Positions 42,833 to 51,805 are shown, counted from the stretch's first letter. The stretch: 64,000 nt of DNA from a bacterium (GCA_029580855.1 JAKPQH010000146.1:1-64000), one strand, 5' to 3'. The notes: generated from the sequence alone by a model not told the origin. Numbers and translations are program-made.

Positions 42833-44362
42833 TCACCGCCGCCGTGTCCGTACCCGTTGCCAGACGTGCTGCATGCCGTTTCGCACGGGCTCGATCGTCA
42901 ACAGGATGGATGTCAGCGTGATCAGCCACAACACAAGACAAATCGGCCGTGTAAAGAACGGCGTAAGGTCGCCGTCGCTGAGAACCAGGCCACGGCGCAG
43001 GTTCTTATCCAAGAGATCCCCGAGGATGATTCCCAGGACCAGGGGGGCCATGGGGTACCTCATCTCCCGCAGGACGAACCCCAAGAGACCGAAGCCGATC
43101 ATCACCCAGATATCGAAGAGACGGCTGGTGATCGCGTACGAGCCGATCGCGCAGAGCACGAAGACCACCGGCATGAGCTTCGTCCGCGGAATGGCCAAGA
43201 CCGTCAGGAGCGGCTTGGTCAACAAGATCCCGAAGAGACCCATGGCCAGCGTGGCGAAGAAGACCATGGCCACGACCTGGTACACGAAGTGGGGCGACTC
43301 GACCATGATCATCGGTCCGGGGCGAACCCCGTGGATGAACATGGCCGCCAGGAGCACCGCCGCCGGCGCCGAGCCGGGAATGGCCAGGGTCAGGACCGGA
43401 ATGATGGCGCCCGGCACCACGGCGTTGTTTCCGGTCTCCGCCGCCATCAGCCCCTCGATCGAGCCCTTGCCGAATTTGTCTCGCTCCTTGCTCTTGCGGC
43501 GAGCGGCGGCGTAGGACACCCAGGCACCGATGTCCTCACCCACCCCCGGGATGATCCCGATGATCGTGCCGATCAGACCGCTCCGGACGATCGTCCGCCA
43601 GTACTTGGCGACGTCTTCCCACTTCGGGACCACGCTATCCTGCGGGTTGTCGGCCATCTCGGCCGCCGGGTCCCGCATGACGGTGAGCACCTCGGCGAAG
43701 CCGAAGGCCCCCACCATGGCGGGGATCAGGGCAAATCCGCCCATCAACTCGGTTGTACCGTACGTGAACCGTTCGTAGGCGTGGATTCCCTCCTGTCCCA
43801 CCATGGCCGTCATCAGGCCGATGAAGCCGGCGATCCAGCCCTTGATGGGATCCTCGAGGGCGGTCAGGTGGCCCGAGATCACGATCCCAAAGATGGCCAG
43901 CCAGAAAAACTCGAAGGATTGAAACTTCAACGCGTAGTTGCCGAGGAGCGGGGCGAGGGTCGCCAGGAAAAACATGCCGATGACGCTGCCCAGCACCGAT
44001 CCGGACGTCGCCACGCCCATGGCCCGGCCCGCCAGACCCTGCTTGGCCAAGGGGAATCCATCCAGCGTGGTGGCGGCGTTGGCCGGCGTCCCCGGGATGT
44101 TGATGAGGATCGCCGTCCGGCTCCCCCCATAGATGGCCCCGACGTACACGCACATCAAGATGAGGATGGCGAGGTCCGCCTCCAGCTTGTAGGTGAGCGT
44201 CGTCACCAGGGCCACCCCCATGGTGGCGGTGAGGCCGGGCAAGGCCCCGATCACGATCCCGAGCAAGGTGGACCAGGCCATGTGGAAGAGGGCCGCCGGC
44301 GTCAGGAAACCGCCGATGGCCGAGGAGAATTGTCCGAGGTTGTCGAGTAGGACGGCGGTCAT
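42833..44362 (-). CDS. TctA-type large permease, set 2
   Basis: 509 residues with the same motifs as the set 1 permease: GALPGLTATMGVALVTTLTY, GGSRTAILINIPGTPANAAT, GIIPGVGEDIGAWVSYAAAR and IIPVLTLAIPGSAPAAVLLA. About twelve membrane helices. It is 10 nt downstream of its tctB and precedes tctC of set 1 by 84 nt. Gene order in the two sets is the same (C-B-A), consistent with a tandem duplication and divergence in substrate. Confidence 0.95.
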   Translation of the reverse strand: MTAVLLDNLGQFSSAIGGFLTPAALFHMAWSTLLGIVIGALPGLTATMGVALVTTLTYKLEADLAILILMCVYVGAIYGGSRTAILINIPGTPANAATTLDGFPLAKQGLAGRAMGVATSGSVLGSVIGMFFLATLAPLLGNYALKFQSFEFFWLAIFGIVISGHLTALEDPIKGWIAGFIGLMTAMVGQEGIHAYERFTYGTTELMGGFALIPAMVGAFGFAEVLTVMRDPAAEMADNPQDSVVPKWEDVAKYWRTIVRSGLIGTIIGIIPGVGEDIGAWVSYAAARRKSKERDKFGKGSIEGLMAAETGNNAVVPGAIIPVLTLAIPGSAPAAVLLAAMFIHGVRPGPMIMVESPHFVYQVVAMVFFATLAMGLFGILLTKPLLTVLAIPRTKLMPVVFVLCAIGSYAITSRLFDIWVMIGFGLLGFVLREMRYPMAPLVLGIILGDLLDKNLRRGLVLSDGDLTPFFTRPICLVLWLITLTSILLTIEPVRNGMQHVWQRVRTRRR

Positions 44363-44372
44363 CGTCCGGTCC

Positions 44373-44891
44373 TCACGGCAGCGTCACCAAAAAGAGGCGC
44401 TCGAAGGCCACGCCCACGATGGCAGTGGTGACCACGGCCAGGATGGCCGCCGCCACGACGATCCGGACGTACCTCGTGGTCGCGCAGCCCCGCTTCCACT
44501 CGAATACGACGATGAACGCGAAGATGAAGAGACCGGTGGCCACCTCGTATGGAATGCGACCGATCAGGAAACCGGCATACCCGATGGTCAGCACGAGCGC
44601 GATCACCAGCCGCCGATTGCCCGGCTTGGCGAGGACCTCGCGCAGCTTCTCCCGCGAGAGGCCGAGTCGGTGTCCGCCGGCCCGTACGGACCGGATGGCC
44701 AGGACTGCGCCGGCAACGATCAAGACCCCGGCGAGGAACGCCGGCACGATGCCGGGAACGCTCAACGGATGCGCCCCCAAATGCTCCATGCGGGGCATCC
44801 GCCAGGATTCGAGAATCACGTACAGCCCGACGAGGATGAGGGCGATGCCTGTGAGGAAATCCGCTCTGACCATGGATACGCTCGATCGCAT
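44373..44891 (-). CDS. TctB-type small membrane subunit, set 2
   Basis: 172 residues, four membrane helices: DFLTGIALILVGLYVILES, VPAFLAGVLIVAGAVLAI, a central region LVIALVLTIGYAGFLIG and a C-terminal helix. ATG at 44891 is chosen by alignment of the opening with the set 1 TctB; ATG 44873 and a longer frame to 44930 are alternatives, none with a good ribosome-binding site. It lies between tctC and tctA of set 2. Confidence 0.83.
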   Translation of the reverse strand: MRSSVSMVRADFLTGIALILVGLYVILESWRMPRMEHLGAHPLSVPGIVPAFLAGVLIVAGAVLAIRSVRAGGHRLGLSREKLREVLAKPGNRRLVIALVLTIGYAGFLIGRIPYEVATGLFIFAFIVVFEWKRGCATTRYVRIVVAAAILAVVTTAIVGVAFERLFLVTLP

Positions 44892-44952
44892 CGCTGGACG
44901 GCGACAGACGCGGTGGGGCGGATTCCGCACCGGGATCCGCCCCTCGCGAGCG

Positions 44953-45966
44953 TCACTGAGGTCGCGGCATCCCTACCGTATCGGGTTTCACCTTGGCCCG
45001 GCCGCCATCCTGAAGCGCCCACGCCGCATTCACGATGGTGGGCCAGGACTTCTTCATGGCCTCCTCACCGTAGTACGGACTGACGATCTGACCGCGAAGA
45101 TTCGCAAAATCCTTCAAGGCCTTGGACGTCGCCACCTTCTCCTTCCACACTTTGTTCATTGTCTCCACGACGTCCTTGGGGGCGCACTTGGGGATCCAGA
45201 TGCCGAAGTAGATCGGGTCGGCCGCCACCTTGGGGAGCCACTTGCGGATGGACGGCACTCTCCCGTAGCCGTCGATCTCGAGATCGTCGGGGGTGAGCGC
45301 CGCCAACGGGCGAAGCTTCTTGGCCCGGATCATCTCGATCTGCTCGCTCAGGAGCTGCGGCGTGGCCATGGTCTCACCGGCCACGGTGGAGATCACGGCG
45401 GGGTTCCCGCCGTCGTAGCTCACCGGCTTGTAGTCTCCGCCGCTCGCCAGCTTGATGGCCTCGATGGCCGTGTGTCCGGCCGACGGTATGCCGGCGATCG
45501 CCACCGAGAGCTGCTTGGGATGTTTCTTCATCATCTCCAGGAACTCGGGGAAGTCCTTGATCGGCGCGTTCGACGTCACCGACACCACGGTGGCGTTGGC
45601 CGTGTTCAGATAGACGTACCAGTCCTGGACCTTGGTCTGCAACGTCCCGGTGATGATGTACGTACCGAGGTCCTTGACCGCGCCGGACGACCAGGTGTAT
45701 CCGTCACACGGGGCGTCCAGCACGCTCTTGGTGCCGATGGCGCCTCCGCCGCCGGGCTGGTTCACCACCACCACGCTCTGGCCCAGGGCCTGCTCCAGGT
45801 CGCCCGTGACCGCCCGGATGGCCTGGTCCGTCGATCCGCCCGCTCCCCACGGGACGATGATCCGGATCGGCTTGCTGGGCTTCCAGTCCGCGGCCAGTGT
45901 CGGCGCGGCAAGTGCGGCGACCGCGGCGGCGACCGCCATCAGAGTGCACAACCGTCGTCCTGTCAT
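44953..45966 (-). CDS. TctC/Bug-type solute-binding protein, set 2
   Basis: 337 residues: signal peptide (about 1-26, LMAVAAAVAALAAPTLAADW), then KPSKPIRIIVPWGAGGSTDQ, QSVVVVNQPGGGGAIG and AIAGIPSAGHTAIEAIKLAS, as expected for TctC. The ATG at 45966 has a strong GAGGAGG site and a good promoter 40-68 nt upstream. A much longer open frame upstream is a shadow. First gene of the long tctCBA-tctCBA-oxidoreductase unit. Confidence 0.95.
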   Translation of the reverse strand: MTGRRLCTLMAVAAAVAALAAPTLAADWKPSKPIRIIVPWGAGGSTDQAIRAVTGDLEQALGQSVVVVNQPGGGGAIGTKSVLDAPCDGYTWSSGAVKDLGTYIITGTLQTKVQDWYVYLNTANATVVSVTSNAPIKDFPEFLEMMKKHPKQLSVAIAGIPSAGHTAIEAIKLASGGDYKPVSYDGGNPAVISTVAGETMATPQLLSEQIEMIRAKKLRPLAALTPDDLEIDGYGRVPSIRKWLPKVAADPIYFGIWIPKCAPKDVVETMNKVWKEKVATSKALKDFANLRGQIVSPYYGEEAMKKSWPTIVNAAWALQDGGRAKVKPDTVGMPRPQ

Positions 45967-46005
45967 GATCGATCCTCCTCTGTGAACCCGTTTTTCGCCC
46001 CGCCT

Positions 46006-46034
46006 TCTATAGCAAGGCCCTCGGGCAAGGTCAA
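46006..46034 (-). promoter_or_regulatory. Promoter of the tandem tctCBA region
   Basis: On the minus strand TTGACC (46034-46029), a 17-nt spacer and TATAGA (46011-46006), 40 nt before the tctC start. It is a close sigma70-type match and the only good one in the 46-33 kb minus-strand block. Confidence 0.7.
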
Positions 46035-46103
46035 GTCCAACCGCTCCGGGCCGTTTCGTCGGGTGACACGCATGCGATCGCGGAGTTTTCCGACTGCCGC
46101 GCC

Positions 46104-47132
46104 TCATCCGACGCCGAGGATCGCGATCAGCGCGAAGCTCACCGCCGCCATGAAGGTAGCGGCGCACAGGCCGGCGTAGAACGGCCGGAACCCGATCGTC
46201 CGGAGGCTGGCGAGGTTCGTCTCCACCCCCACGCCCCCCAGGGCGATGACGATGAGCCAGGTGGAGACCTTGCGGAAGAAATCCAGGGCCGCCGCGGGAA
46301 AGGCGCCGAGCGAGTTCAGCAGGGCCATGGCCACGAACCCCACGACGAACAACGGGAGGGCCGTCCTGAGCGAGACCCCGCCCTGCTTCGCCGCGCCATC
46401 CCCGGCGCTCTGCGCGCGCGCCAGATAGATGGAGCTGAGCACGACGATCACCGGCGCCATGAAGAGATTGCGCGTGAGCTTCACCACCGTCGCCACCTCG
46501 CCCGCTCGCTGGCTGTAGATGAGCCCCGTGGCCACGACTTGGCTGGTGTCGTTCACCGCCGTGCCGGCCCAGGTCCCGAAAAAGCCGTCGGTGAGGCCGA
46601 GGAGCCGCCCCAGCAGCGGGTAGATCACCACCGCCAGCAGCCCGAACACGGTGATCGTGGCCACGGCGAGGGAGGTCTCTTCCTGTTTCGCCTCGATCGC
46701 CGGCGCCGTGGCCACGATGGCCGAGACGCCGCAGATGGAGGTGCCCACCCCGAGCAGCGTCCCCAGGCGGTCCGACAGCCCCATCCGCATGCTGACGAAC
46801 CGGACCGCGAAGATGGCGAGCGCGATGCAAAGCGCGACCACCGCCACGGCTTTCCCGCCGGTCCGCAGCACCTGGCCCAGGCTGAGCTGGGCCCCGAGCA
46901 GCGCGATGCCGATCCGGAGCAGCCGCTTCACGGCCAGACTCACGCCCGGCTTGCACGCGTCGGGAAAGCCCGCCAGATTCCGGAGGAGCACGCCGATGAC
47001 GATCGCGATGGCCACGGCGCTTACCACGGTCCGGCCGCTCACGGTGATCCAGCTCTGGACCAGCATCGCCGGCGCCGCGATGGCCACCAGCAGGGCCAGC
47101 CCCGGAAGATGCTTCGTCACGCTCACCCCCAT
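46104..47132 (-). CDS. YeiH-family (UPF0324) putative exporter
   Basis: 342 residues with about ten membrane helices. Recognisable blocks are RIGIALLGAQLSLGQVLRTG, LLGVGTSICGVSAIVATAPA (family core), GTWAGTAVNDTSQVVATGLI and a C-terminal VIALGGVGVETNLASLR. The family is often labelled putative sulfate exporter; direct evidence of substrate is thin. ATG at 47132 lies shortly before the first helix. Gene is 35 nt after the phosphoesterase gene at the end of the yicC-gmk-rpoZ-mob unit. Confidence 0.9.
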   Translation of the reverse strand: MGVSVTKHLPGLALLVAIAAPAMLVQSWITVSGRTVVSAVAIAIVIGVLLRNLAGFPDACKPGVSLAVKRLLRIGIALLGAQLSLGQVLRTGGKAVAVVALCIALAIFAVRFVSMRMGLSDRLGTLLGVGTSICGVSAIVATAPAIEAKQEETSLAVATITVFGLLAVVIYPLLGRLLGLTDGFFGTWAGTAVNDTSQVVATGLIYSQRAGEVATVVKLTRNLFMAPVIVVLSSIYLARAQSAGDGAAKQGGVSLRTALPLFVVGFVAMALLNSLGAFPAAALDFFRKVSTWLIVIALGGVGVETNLASLRTIGFRPFYAGLCAATFMAAVSFALIAILGVG

Positions 47133-47167
47133 GCGACTCCCCCGTACCGCGCCCACCCGCGCTTGGT

Positions 47168-47971
47168 CTAGCGCACGTAGATCGGGATCGCGTCCAGACG
47201 CGGCTCCGCCACCACCCGGCCGTCCAGGTAATGCAGCCGGTGTCGTGCCTGGCTTCTCGCGATCTCCACGACGCGGAAGCCCGGCGTGTCCTGTGTGATC
47301 TCGACCTCCTGGTTGATCGGAGAGAACTGGAAGGCCAGCGCCGGCACGCTCGTGAAGTGCACCGTGCCGTAGCGCCAGCTCCGCGGCTGATGGACGTGTC
47401 CGTAGGCCACGGCCCGCACCTGCGGATGCCGCGCCAGGACCGCCAGAAACGGGTCGGGATTCCGCAGGCCGAGGCGGTCCAGCCAGCGCACATGGATCGG
47501 CAGCGGCTGGTGGTGGAGAAAGACCCAGGTCGGCCGGTCGCGGTGTGCGGCCAGTTCCGCCTCCAGCCAGGCCAGCTGGGCGCGCGACAGCTCTCCCTCC
47601 TCCCTGCCGGGAAGGGTGGAGTCCGCCAGAAGGAACCGCAGGCCCGCGCGCTCGAAGGCCCCGCAAACGGGCTCGTCGGTGGCGGGGGCCCCCGGCTGGA
47701 AGACCCGCCGATAGGCGGCGCGGGAGTCGTGGTTCCCCATCAGCAAGTGGATCGGGGCCGCCAGCGGCGCAAGCAGCGCCCGGAGCCGCCGGTACGACTC
47801 CTCGGATGCGTCGCTGACGAGATCGCCGCCGGCGACGACGAAGTCCGGCCGCAGCGCGTTGATCGCGGGAATCGCTTGCCGCAGGATGTCGGCCGTGTCC
47901 ACCCCGTGTTGTCGCCGTTCCGGATCGGCCAGGATATGCAGGTCCGACACGTGAACAAAGCGAAGATCCAC
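47168..47971 (-). CDS. Metallophosphoesterase (CpdA/phosphodiesterase-like)
   Basis: 267 residues with all calcineurin-like metal motifs in order: VHVSDLHI (D-x-H), VVAGGDLVSD (GD), LLMGNHDSR (GNHD), VFLHHQPLP (H) and VAYGHVHQP (GHxH). This set belongs to the cAMP phosphodiesterase/Icc group of class III phosphodiesterases. The GTG at 47971 is chosen since it starts directly at the first strand and follows GAGGAG by 11 nt; the long frame upstream overlaps mobA and is a shadow. It follows mobA by 77 nt. Actual substrate unknown. Confidence 0.9.
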   Translation of the reverse strand: MDLRFVHVSDLHILADPERRQHGVDTADILRQAIPAINALRPDFVVAGGDLVSDASEESYRRLRALLAPLAAPIHLLMGNHDSRAAYRRVFQPGAPATDEPVCGAFERAGLRFLLADSTLPGREEGELSRAQLAWLEAELAAHRDRPTWVFLHHQPLPIHVRWLDRLGLRNPDPFLAVLARHPQVRAVAYGHVHQPRSWRYGTVHFTSVPALAFQFSPINQEVEITQDTPGFRVVEIARSQARHRLHYLDGRVVAEPRLDAIPIYVR

Positions 47972-48048
47972 CCCGGGTATGCGCTCCTCGACCGCGTCGG
48001 GCGGGGATGCGGTGCGGGGACGGACGCCGCGGCAGGGCGCCGGTCCAG

Positions 48049-48666
48049 TCAAGATCCGCACGCGGCCTCTCCCTGCGCGAGGATACACCGGGCAGCCTCC
48101 AGATCGTCCGGCGTGTTGACATTCGTGAACGACCGCAGCGTCGGATCCAGCGGCCGGAACTCCTCCGCGGCCACGCGGCGCACCCGCACCGCGGACAAGA
48201 GTTCGTCCACCCGGAGGCGGTCCTCGCGGATCATCCGCTCCACGTGCGGGAGACAGGACCGGCTGTACACCGCATGGAGCGGCTCCCAGCCCGCCCCCCA
48301 CTCGGGGACAACCGCGTCGTAGCCCGGCGCCAGCGCGCAGAGGTGGGCAACGACGGCCGGACTCACCAGGGGCATATCGCAGGCAATACAGAAGGTGTAG
48401 GGAAATCGGCTGCCGCAGAGCGCGGCGTGCAGGCCACCCAGCGGGCCTTTGCCGGGGACGCGGTCGGGCACGATCGGGGCGCCTGACTCCGCGTAGGCTG
48501 CCGGATCGTTGGAGACGATGACAACCTCCGCAAAGAGTGGGCGGATCGCCTCCAGAACGATGTCGATGAGTCGCCGGCTTCCGATCCGGAGCAGTCCCTT
48601 GTCGCTTCCCATCCGTCGCGACCGCCCCCCCGCCAGGACGGCACCGGTGATCGGCCGGCACCTCAC
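48049..48666 (-). CDS. mobA: Molybdenum cofactor guanylyltransferase MobA
   Basis: 205 residues. The nucleotide-binding opening GAVLAGGRSRRMGSDKGLL (residues 8-26) is the MobA signature; PDRVPGKGPLGGLHAAL and FCIACDMPLVSP follow, as does FTNVNTPDDLEAA at the end. It attaches GMP to molybdopterin to give the bis-MGD cofactor. The GTG start overlaps the mobB stop (GTGA). It sits with mobB in the gmk-rpoZ operon; a molybdate-binding protein (modA) is 11 kb away in a different context. Confidence 0.93.
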   Translation of the reverse strand: MRCRPITGAVLAGGRSRRMGSDKGLLRIGSRRLIDIVLEAIRPLFAEVVIVSNDPAAYAESGAPIVPDRVPGKGPLGGLHAALCGSRFPYTFCIACDMPLVSPAVVAHLCALAPGYDAVVPEWGAGWEPLHAVYSRSCLPHVERMIREDRLRVDELLSAVRVRRVAAEEFRPLDPTLRSFTNVNTPDDLEAARCILAQGEAACGS

Positions 48667-49322
48667 GGCGTCTGTCCGGGGATGCGAAGCTCGATCGGCG
48701 GGCCGGCGGACGCATCCCCGCTATCCCCCAGCAGACTTCGGACGACGCGCTCGAAGACGGCTTCGATCCCGGGATCGAGCGTGCGGCGGCGCCCGCCGAC
48801 CAGGATCTCCAGCCCGGGTCGCCCGGGCGCGTGCAGGTAGTTCTCCTCGATGAAGTCGGCAAGCGGGGCGACCGCCTCCAGGCCGAAGTGCGGCACGGCC
48901 GCGCCGGTGTCCCAATCGGACACCACCGCGGCCAGAAGATCCGTCGGTCCGCACAGGAGCGGCGCCCGCTGTTCCTGGCGATTGATCTCGATTTTGGGCA
49001 TGGGGCCCGACTTGAAGCCCTCGGTGAGGACCAGATCCATCCCGCAAAACGCCAGGTGGGTGAGGGTCTCCAGCGACAGCGCCGCCGGGGCGTCGCGCAC
49101 CACGAAGACGGTATCCGGGGACACCAGGGCCGTCGCACTGGCGCCGGCTTGTCGGTGTCGCCAGGAATCCTTGCCGGGGACGTCGACGGCGACGGGGCCG
49201 TGGTAGTGATGCTTGATCGTGCCGACTCGCCGGCCGCGCGCCGCAAGCTCGCGGATCAATTTCTCCAGCAGGGTCGTCTTGCCGCTCTTGGACCGCCCCA
49301 CCACCGAGAGGATGGGTATCAC
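48663..49322 (-). CDS. mobB: Molybdopterin-guanine dinucleotide biosynthesis adaptor MobB
   Basis: 219 residues. P-loop GRSKSGKTTLLEKL (9-22), then RRVGTIKHHYHGPVAVDVPG with the conserved KHHYH, DSWRHRQAGA and DLVLTEGFK, all typical of MobB GTP-binding proteins. The C-terminal ~70 residues after DFIEENYLHAPG form an extension (LEILVGGRRRTLDPGIEAVF) also seen in longer MobB proteins. GTG start 20 nt after rpoZ; stop overlaps mobA. MobB assists MobA in MGD formation. Confidence 0.92.
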   Translation of the reverse strand: MIPILSVVGRSKSGKTTLLEKLIRELAARGRRVGTIKHHYHGPVAVDVPGKDSWRHRQAGASATALVSPDTVFVVRDAPAALSLETLTHLAFCGMDLVLTEGFKSGPMPKIEINRQEQRAPLLCGPTDLLAAVVSDWDTGAAVPHFGLEAVAPLADFIEENYLHAPGRPGLEILVGGRRRTLDPGIEAVFERVVRSLLGDSGDASAGPPIELRIPGQTP

Positions 49323-49342
49323 CGGGCACCCATGCGGCGGTC

Positions 49343-49789
49343 CTACTCTTCCGTTTCCTCTGACTCGATCACGTCCAGATCGCCGAGCTCATCCAGCCCC
49401 TCCTCCTCGAACTCGTTCATGAGCAGGTCTTCGGCCGCATGCCCGGCGATGGGGGCCTCCACGGGGGCCTCCTCTTCCTCGAAACGCTCCTCGGCCTCGG
49501 CCACCACCTCTTCCGGCACCACCTCTTCGGCGCTCAGGCTACGATACCAGGTCGGCTTCCCGCCGGGTTCCAGCTCGCGCGTGGCCTCGCCGGCGAGGCT
49601 CTCCATTTCGTACCCCAGCTTCCCCGTGGCCACCTCTTCCAGCGCCTGATAGGTGGGCTTCACGTTGCGCACCTGGACCAGCGGGACGGCCCCCCGGTTG
49701 AGCTGCTTGGCGCGCTTGGCCGCCACGATCACCAGGCGGTATTTGCTGTCGACGTGTTCCATGATGTCCTCGATCGGCACGTGGGCCAT
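49343..49789 (-). CDS. rpoZ: RNA polymerase omega subunit with an acidic C-terminal extension
   Basis: 148 residues. The first ~75 are the omega fold: IEDIMEHVDSKYRLVIVAAK, RAKQLNRGAVP, then KPTYQALEEVATGKLGY. Omega proteins are usually 70-110 residues; here a tail of ~70 residues is very rich in Glu (for example EEVVAEAEERFEEEEAPVEA) and ends in ESEETEE. Such tails are seen in some lineages and may modulate RNA polymerase contacts. ATG 49789, 52 nt after gmk, in the classic gmk-rpoZ order. Confidence 0.92.
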   Translation of the reverse strand: MAHVPIEDIMEHVDSKYRLVIVAAKRAKQLNRGAVPLVQVRNVKPTYQALEEVATGKLGYEMESLAGEATRELEPGGKPTWYRSLSAEEVVPEEVVAEAEERFEEEEAPVEAPIAGHAAEDLLMNEFEEEGLDELGDLDVIESEETEE

Positions 49790-49841
49790 GCTTCCGACTC
49801 CTCTCTGCTGCCTGGCCTGCGCCTCCGCCGAACCGGAGGGT

Positions 49842-50495
49842 TCAGGCGCCCAGAAATCCCAGGTCGACCCGGCTGCTCCGCCGCCGTTCGGCCAGGATGA
49901 CGGCCTTGAGTTCTTCGGCGGCCCGGGCAAAGTCATCGTTCACGATGACATATTGATATTCGGCGTAATGCCGGAGCTCCTCCCGCGCCCGGGCGAGCCG
50001 TCGCTGGATCTCCTCCTCGCTCTCGCTGTGGCGCTGGCGCAGCCGCCGGTCCAGAACGTCCCAGGACGGCGGCACGACGAACACGAACACGCCCGCCGGA
50101 TGCGCTTCCCGCAGGATCGCCGCGCCCTGCGTGTCGATGTCCAGGATGACGTCCTGCTCGGCCGCGAAGTATCCGTCCAGGACCGCCCGCGCCGTCCCGT
50201 ACAGGTGGCCGTGCACTTCGGCCCACTCCGCGAACTCGCCGCGCGTCACCATGGACCGGAATGTCGCCGCATCCACGAAATGGTAGTCACGCCCGTCCAT
50301 TTCGTGCGGCCTGGGCGCCCGGGTGGTGTGCGAAACCGAGTGAACGAGATTGGGGACGGCGGCGACCGCCCACTCGCACAGCGACGTCTTTCCTGCCCCG
50401 GACGGTGCCGACACCACCACCAGCATCTGCCGGGCGCTGCCCCGGTCGCGCCGGCCGGTGCCGGGCCGGGCGGATGATGCGCACGAGGGCCTCAC
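49842..50495 (-). CDS. gmk: Guanylate kinase
   Basis: 217 residues. P-loop SAPSGAGKTSL, the GMP-binding block VSHTTRAPRPHEMDGRDYHF and YGTARAVLD, DVILDIDTQGA and a lid RLRQRHSESEEEIQRRL are all canonical. It phosphorylates GMP to GDP. GTG 50495 overlaps the remA stop as GTGA, which favours this start even though it adds ~23 residues; ATG 50426 directly before the P-loop strand is the alternative. Order yicC-remA-gmk-rpoZ is conserved in many bacteria. Confidence 0.96.
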   Translation of the reverse strand: MRPSCASSARPGTGRRDRGSARQMLVVVSAPSGAGKTSLCEWAVAAVPNLVHSVSHTTRAPRPHEMDGRDYHFVDAATFRSMVTRGEFAEWAEVHGHLYGTARAVLDGYFAAEQDVILDIDTQGAAILREAHPAGVFVFVVPPSWDVLDRRLRQRHSESEEEIQRRLARAREELRHYAEYQYVIVNDDFARAAEELKAVILAERRRSSRVDLGFLGA

Positions 50496-50791
50496 GACGC
50501 GTCCTGAACCTCCAGGGGTCCGCCGAGCCGTTGCGCCAGCGTGCTGGACTGAACGGCGGACAGCACGACGTGGCCGCTGTCGGTCACGATCAGGGTCTGG
50601 GTGCGGCGCCCGCAGGTGGCGTCCACCAAGCGACCGGCTTCCTTGGCGTCGTCCCGCAGCCGTTTCATCGGCTCCGAGAACACGGCCTTGGAGTCCTTGG
50701 AGGAGCGGGCGCTCAGGATCGCCACGATCCGGGAGCGCAGCACCACGTTGCCGAACCCGACGTACAGGACCTCGATGGGTACCGTGCTCAC
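50492..50791 (-). CDS. remA: RemA/DUF370-family DNA-binding regulator
   Basis: 99 residues: IEVLYVGFGNVVLRSRIVAI, then SEPMKRLRDDAKEAGRLVDA, the conserved TCGRRTQTLIVTDSGHVVLS and AVQSSTLAQRL. This matches RemA, in Bacillus a DNA-binding activator of biofilm matrix genes and here probably a nucleoid-associated regulator of unknown targets. The position between yicC and gmk is the usual one for the family. The stop overlaps gmk by 4 nt. Confidence 0.92.
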   Translation of the reverse strand: MSTVPIEVLYVGFGNVVLRSRIVAILSARSSKDSKAVFSEPMKRLRDDAKEAGRLVDATCGRRTQTLIVTDSGHVVLSAVQSSTLAQRLGGPLEVQDAS

Positions 50792-50874
50792 AGAGGCACC
50801 CCCGCCGTTCCTTCAGAACGGATCGCCGTCCCGCCGGCCCGCCGAACCATCGAACCGCCGAACCGTTCTCCCCC

Positions 50875-51741
50875 CTACTCGATGTTTTGCACCTGCTCCC
50901 GCAGCCGCTCGATGGCCGTCTTCAGCTCCACAACGTCCTGAGTCAGACTCGCATCGGCGGCTTTGGACCCGATGGTGTTGGCTTCGCGATGCATCTCTTG
51001 GAGCAGGAAATCCAGCCGCCGGCCCTGCGGGTCGGCCCGGTCCAGGGTGTCGCGGAACTGGCCCAGGTGGCTTCGCAGGCGATCGCACTCCTCCGTCACG
51101 TCGCCGCGCTCGGCCAGCAGGGCCACCTCCTGCTCCAAGCGGAGCGGATCCGGCAACCGGCCGTCGAGAAGTTCCGCCACGCGCTCCCGCAAGCGATTGC
51201 GATGCGCCGTCGCCAAATCCGACGTCCGTCCGACAACCCGCGAGAGCACGCCTTCGATCTCGCCCAGATGCCGCCGCAGCGCCTGAGTGAGGGCGGCGCC
51301 TTCCTGGCGCCGCATCGTCGCCAGAGCATCCAGGGCGGCAGCCAGAGCGGGCTCCAGGTCCGCCCACGCCTCCTCCAGCGTCCCCTCCGGCTCCTCGACG
51401 GAAATCAGCTCGCGCTGGGACGCCAGCATGTCCAGCGTCACCTCGCCGGGAAGACGCATTTCGCGCTGCAGCGCTCGCAGGGACTCCACATACTGGCGCG
51501 CCAGGTTGAGGTCGATTTTGAGCGTGCGGGTCCCTCCATCGAGGTCCTTCTCCTGCACCGACACCTCGAAATGGCCGCGGGCAAACCGCTGCTGCACCGC
51601 CCGCTGGAAGCGCGGCTCCAAACCGGCCAGGCGTTTCGGCAGGCGGCAGCGCGCTTCCAGGAATCGGTGGTTGACCGACTGCACCTCCACGGTGTAGACA
51701 CGACCCCGGCCGGCCGACTCTCCCCTCCCGAAGCCGGTCAT
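50875..51741 (-). CDS. yicC: YicC-family endoribonuclease
   Basis: 288 residues. Begins MTGFGRGES, with EVQSVNHRFLEARCRLPKRL near the N-terminus and a C-terminal block LDFLLQEMHREANTIGSKAA followed by DVVELKTAIERLREQVQNIE, the YicC_N and DUF1732 signatures. YicC proteins are RNases implicated in sRNA turnover. ATG 51741 matches the family start; a longer frame to 51807 is not needed. First gene of the operon, with a strong promoter 65-92 nt upstream. Confidence 0.94.
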   Translation of the reverse strand: MTGFGRGESAGRGRVYTVEVQSVNHRFLEARCRLPKRLAGLEPRFQRAVQQRFARGHFEVSVQEKDLDGGTRTLKIDLNLARQYVESLRALQREMRLPGEVTLDMLASQRELISVEEPEGTLEEAWADLEPALAAALDALATMRRQEGAALTQALRRHLGEIEGVLSRVVGRTSDLATAHRNRLRERVAELLDGRLPDPLRLEQEVALLAERGDVTEECDRLRSHLGQFRDTLDRADPQGRRLDFLLQEMHREANTIGSKAADASLTQDVVELKTAIERLREQVQNIE

Positions 51742-51805
51742 GCTTTGCCGAGCGTACAAACCCGCGTTATCCGTATGACCTCCCAACTCCCTGGAAAGAA
51801 AGCAC

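Noticed and set aside
38530..44350. Very long plus-strand open frames (892 and 1076 codons)
   Set aside because: Opposite the dehydrogenase and TctA/B/C genes, whose motifs are unmistakable. The antisense translations are low-complexity and domain-free.
45967..47493. Upstream extension of the tctC frame (846 codons)
   Set aside because: Overlaps the YeiH-like gene in another frame; the signal peptide and strong GAGGAGG site fix the start at 45966.
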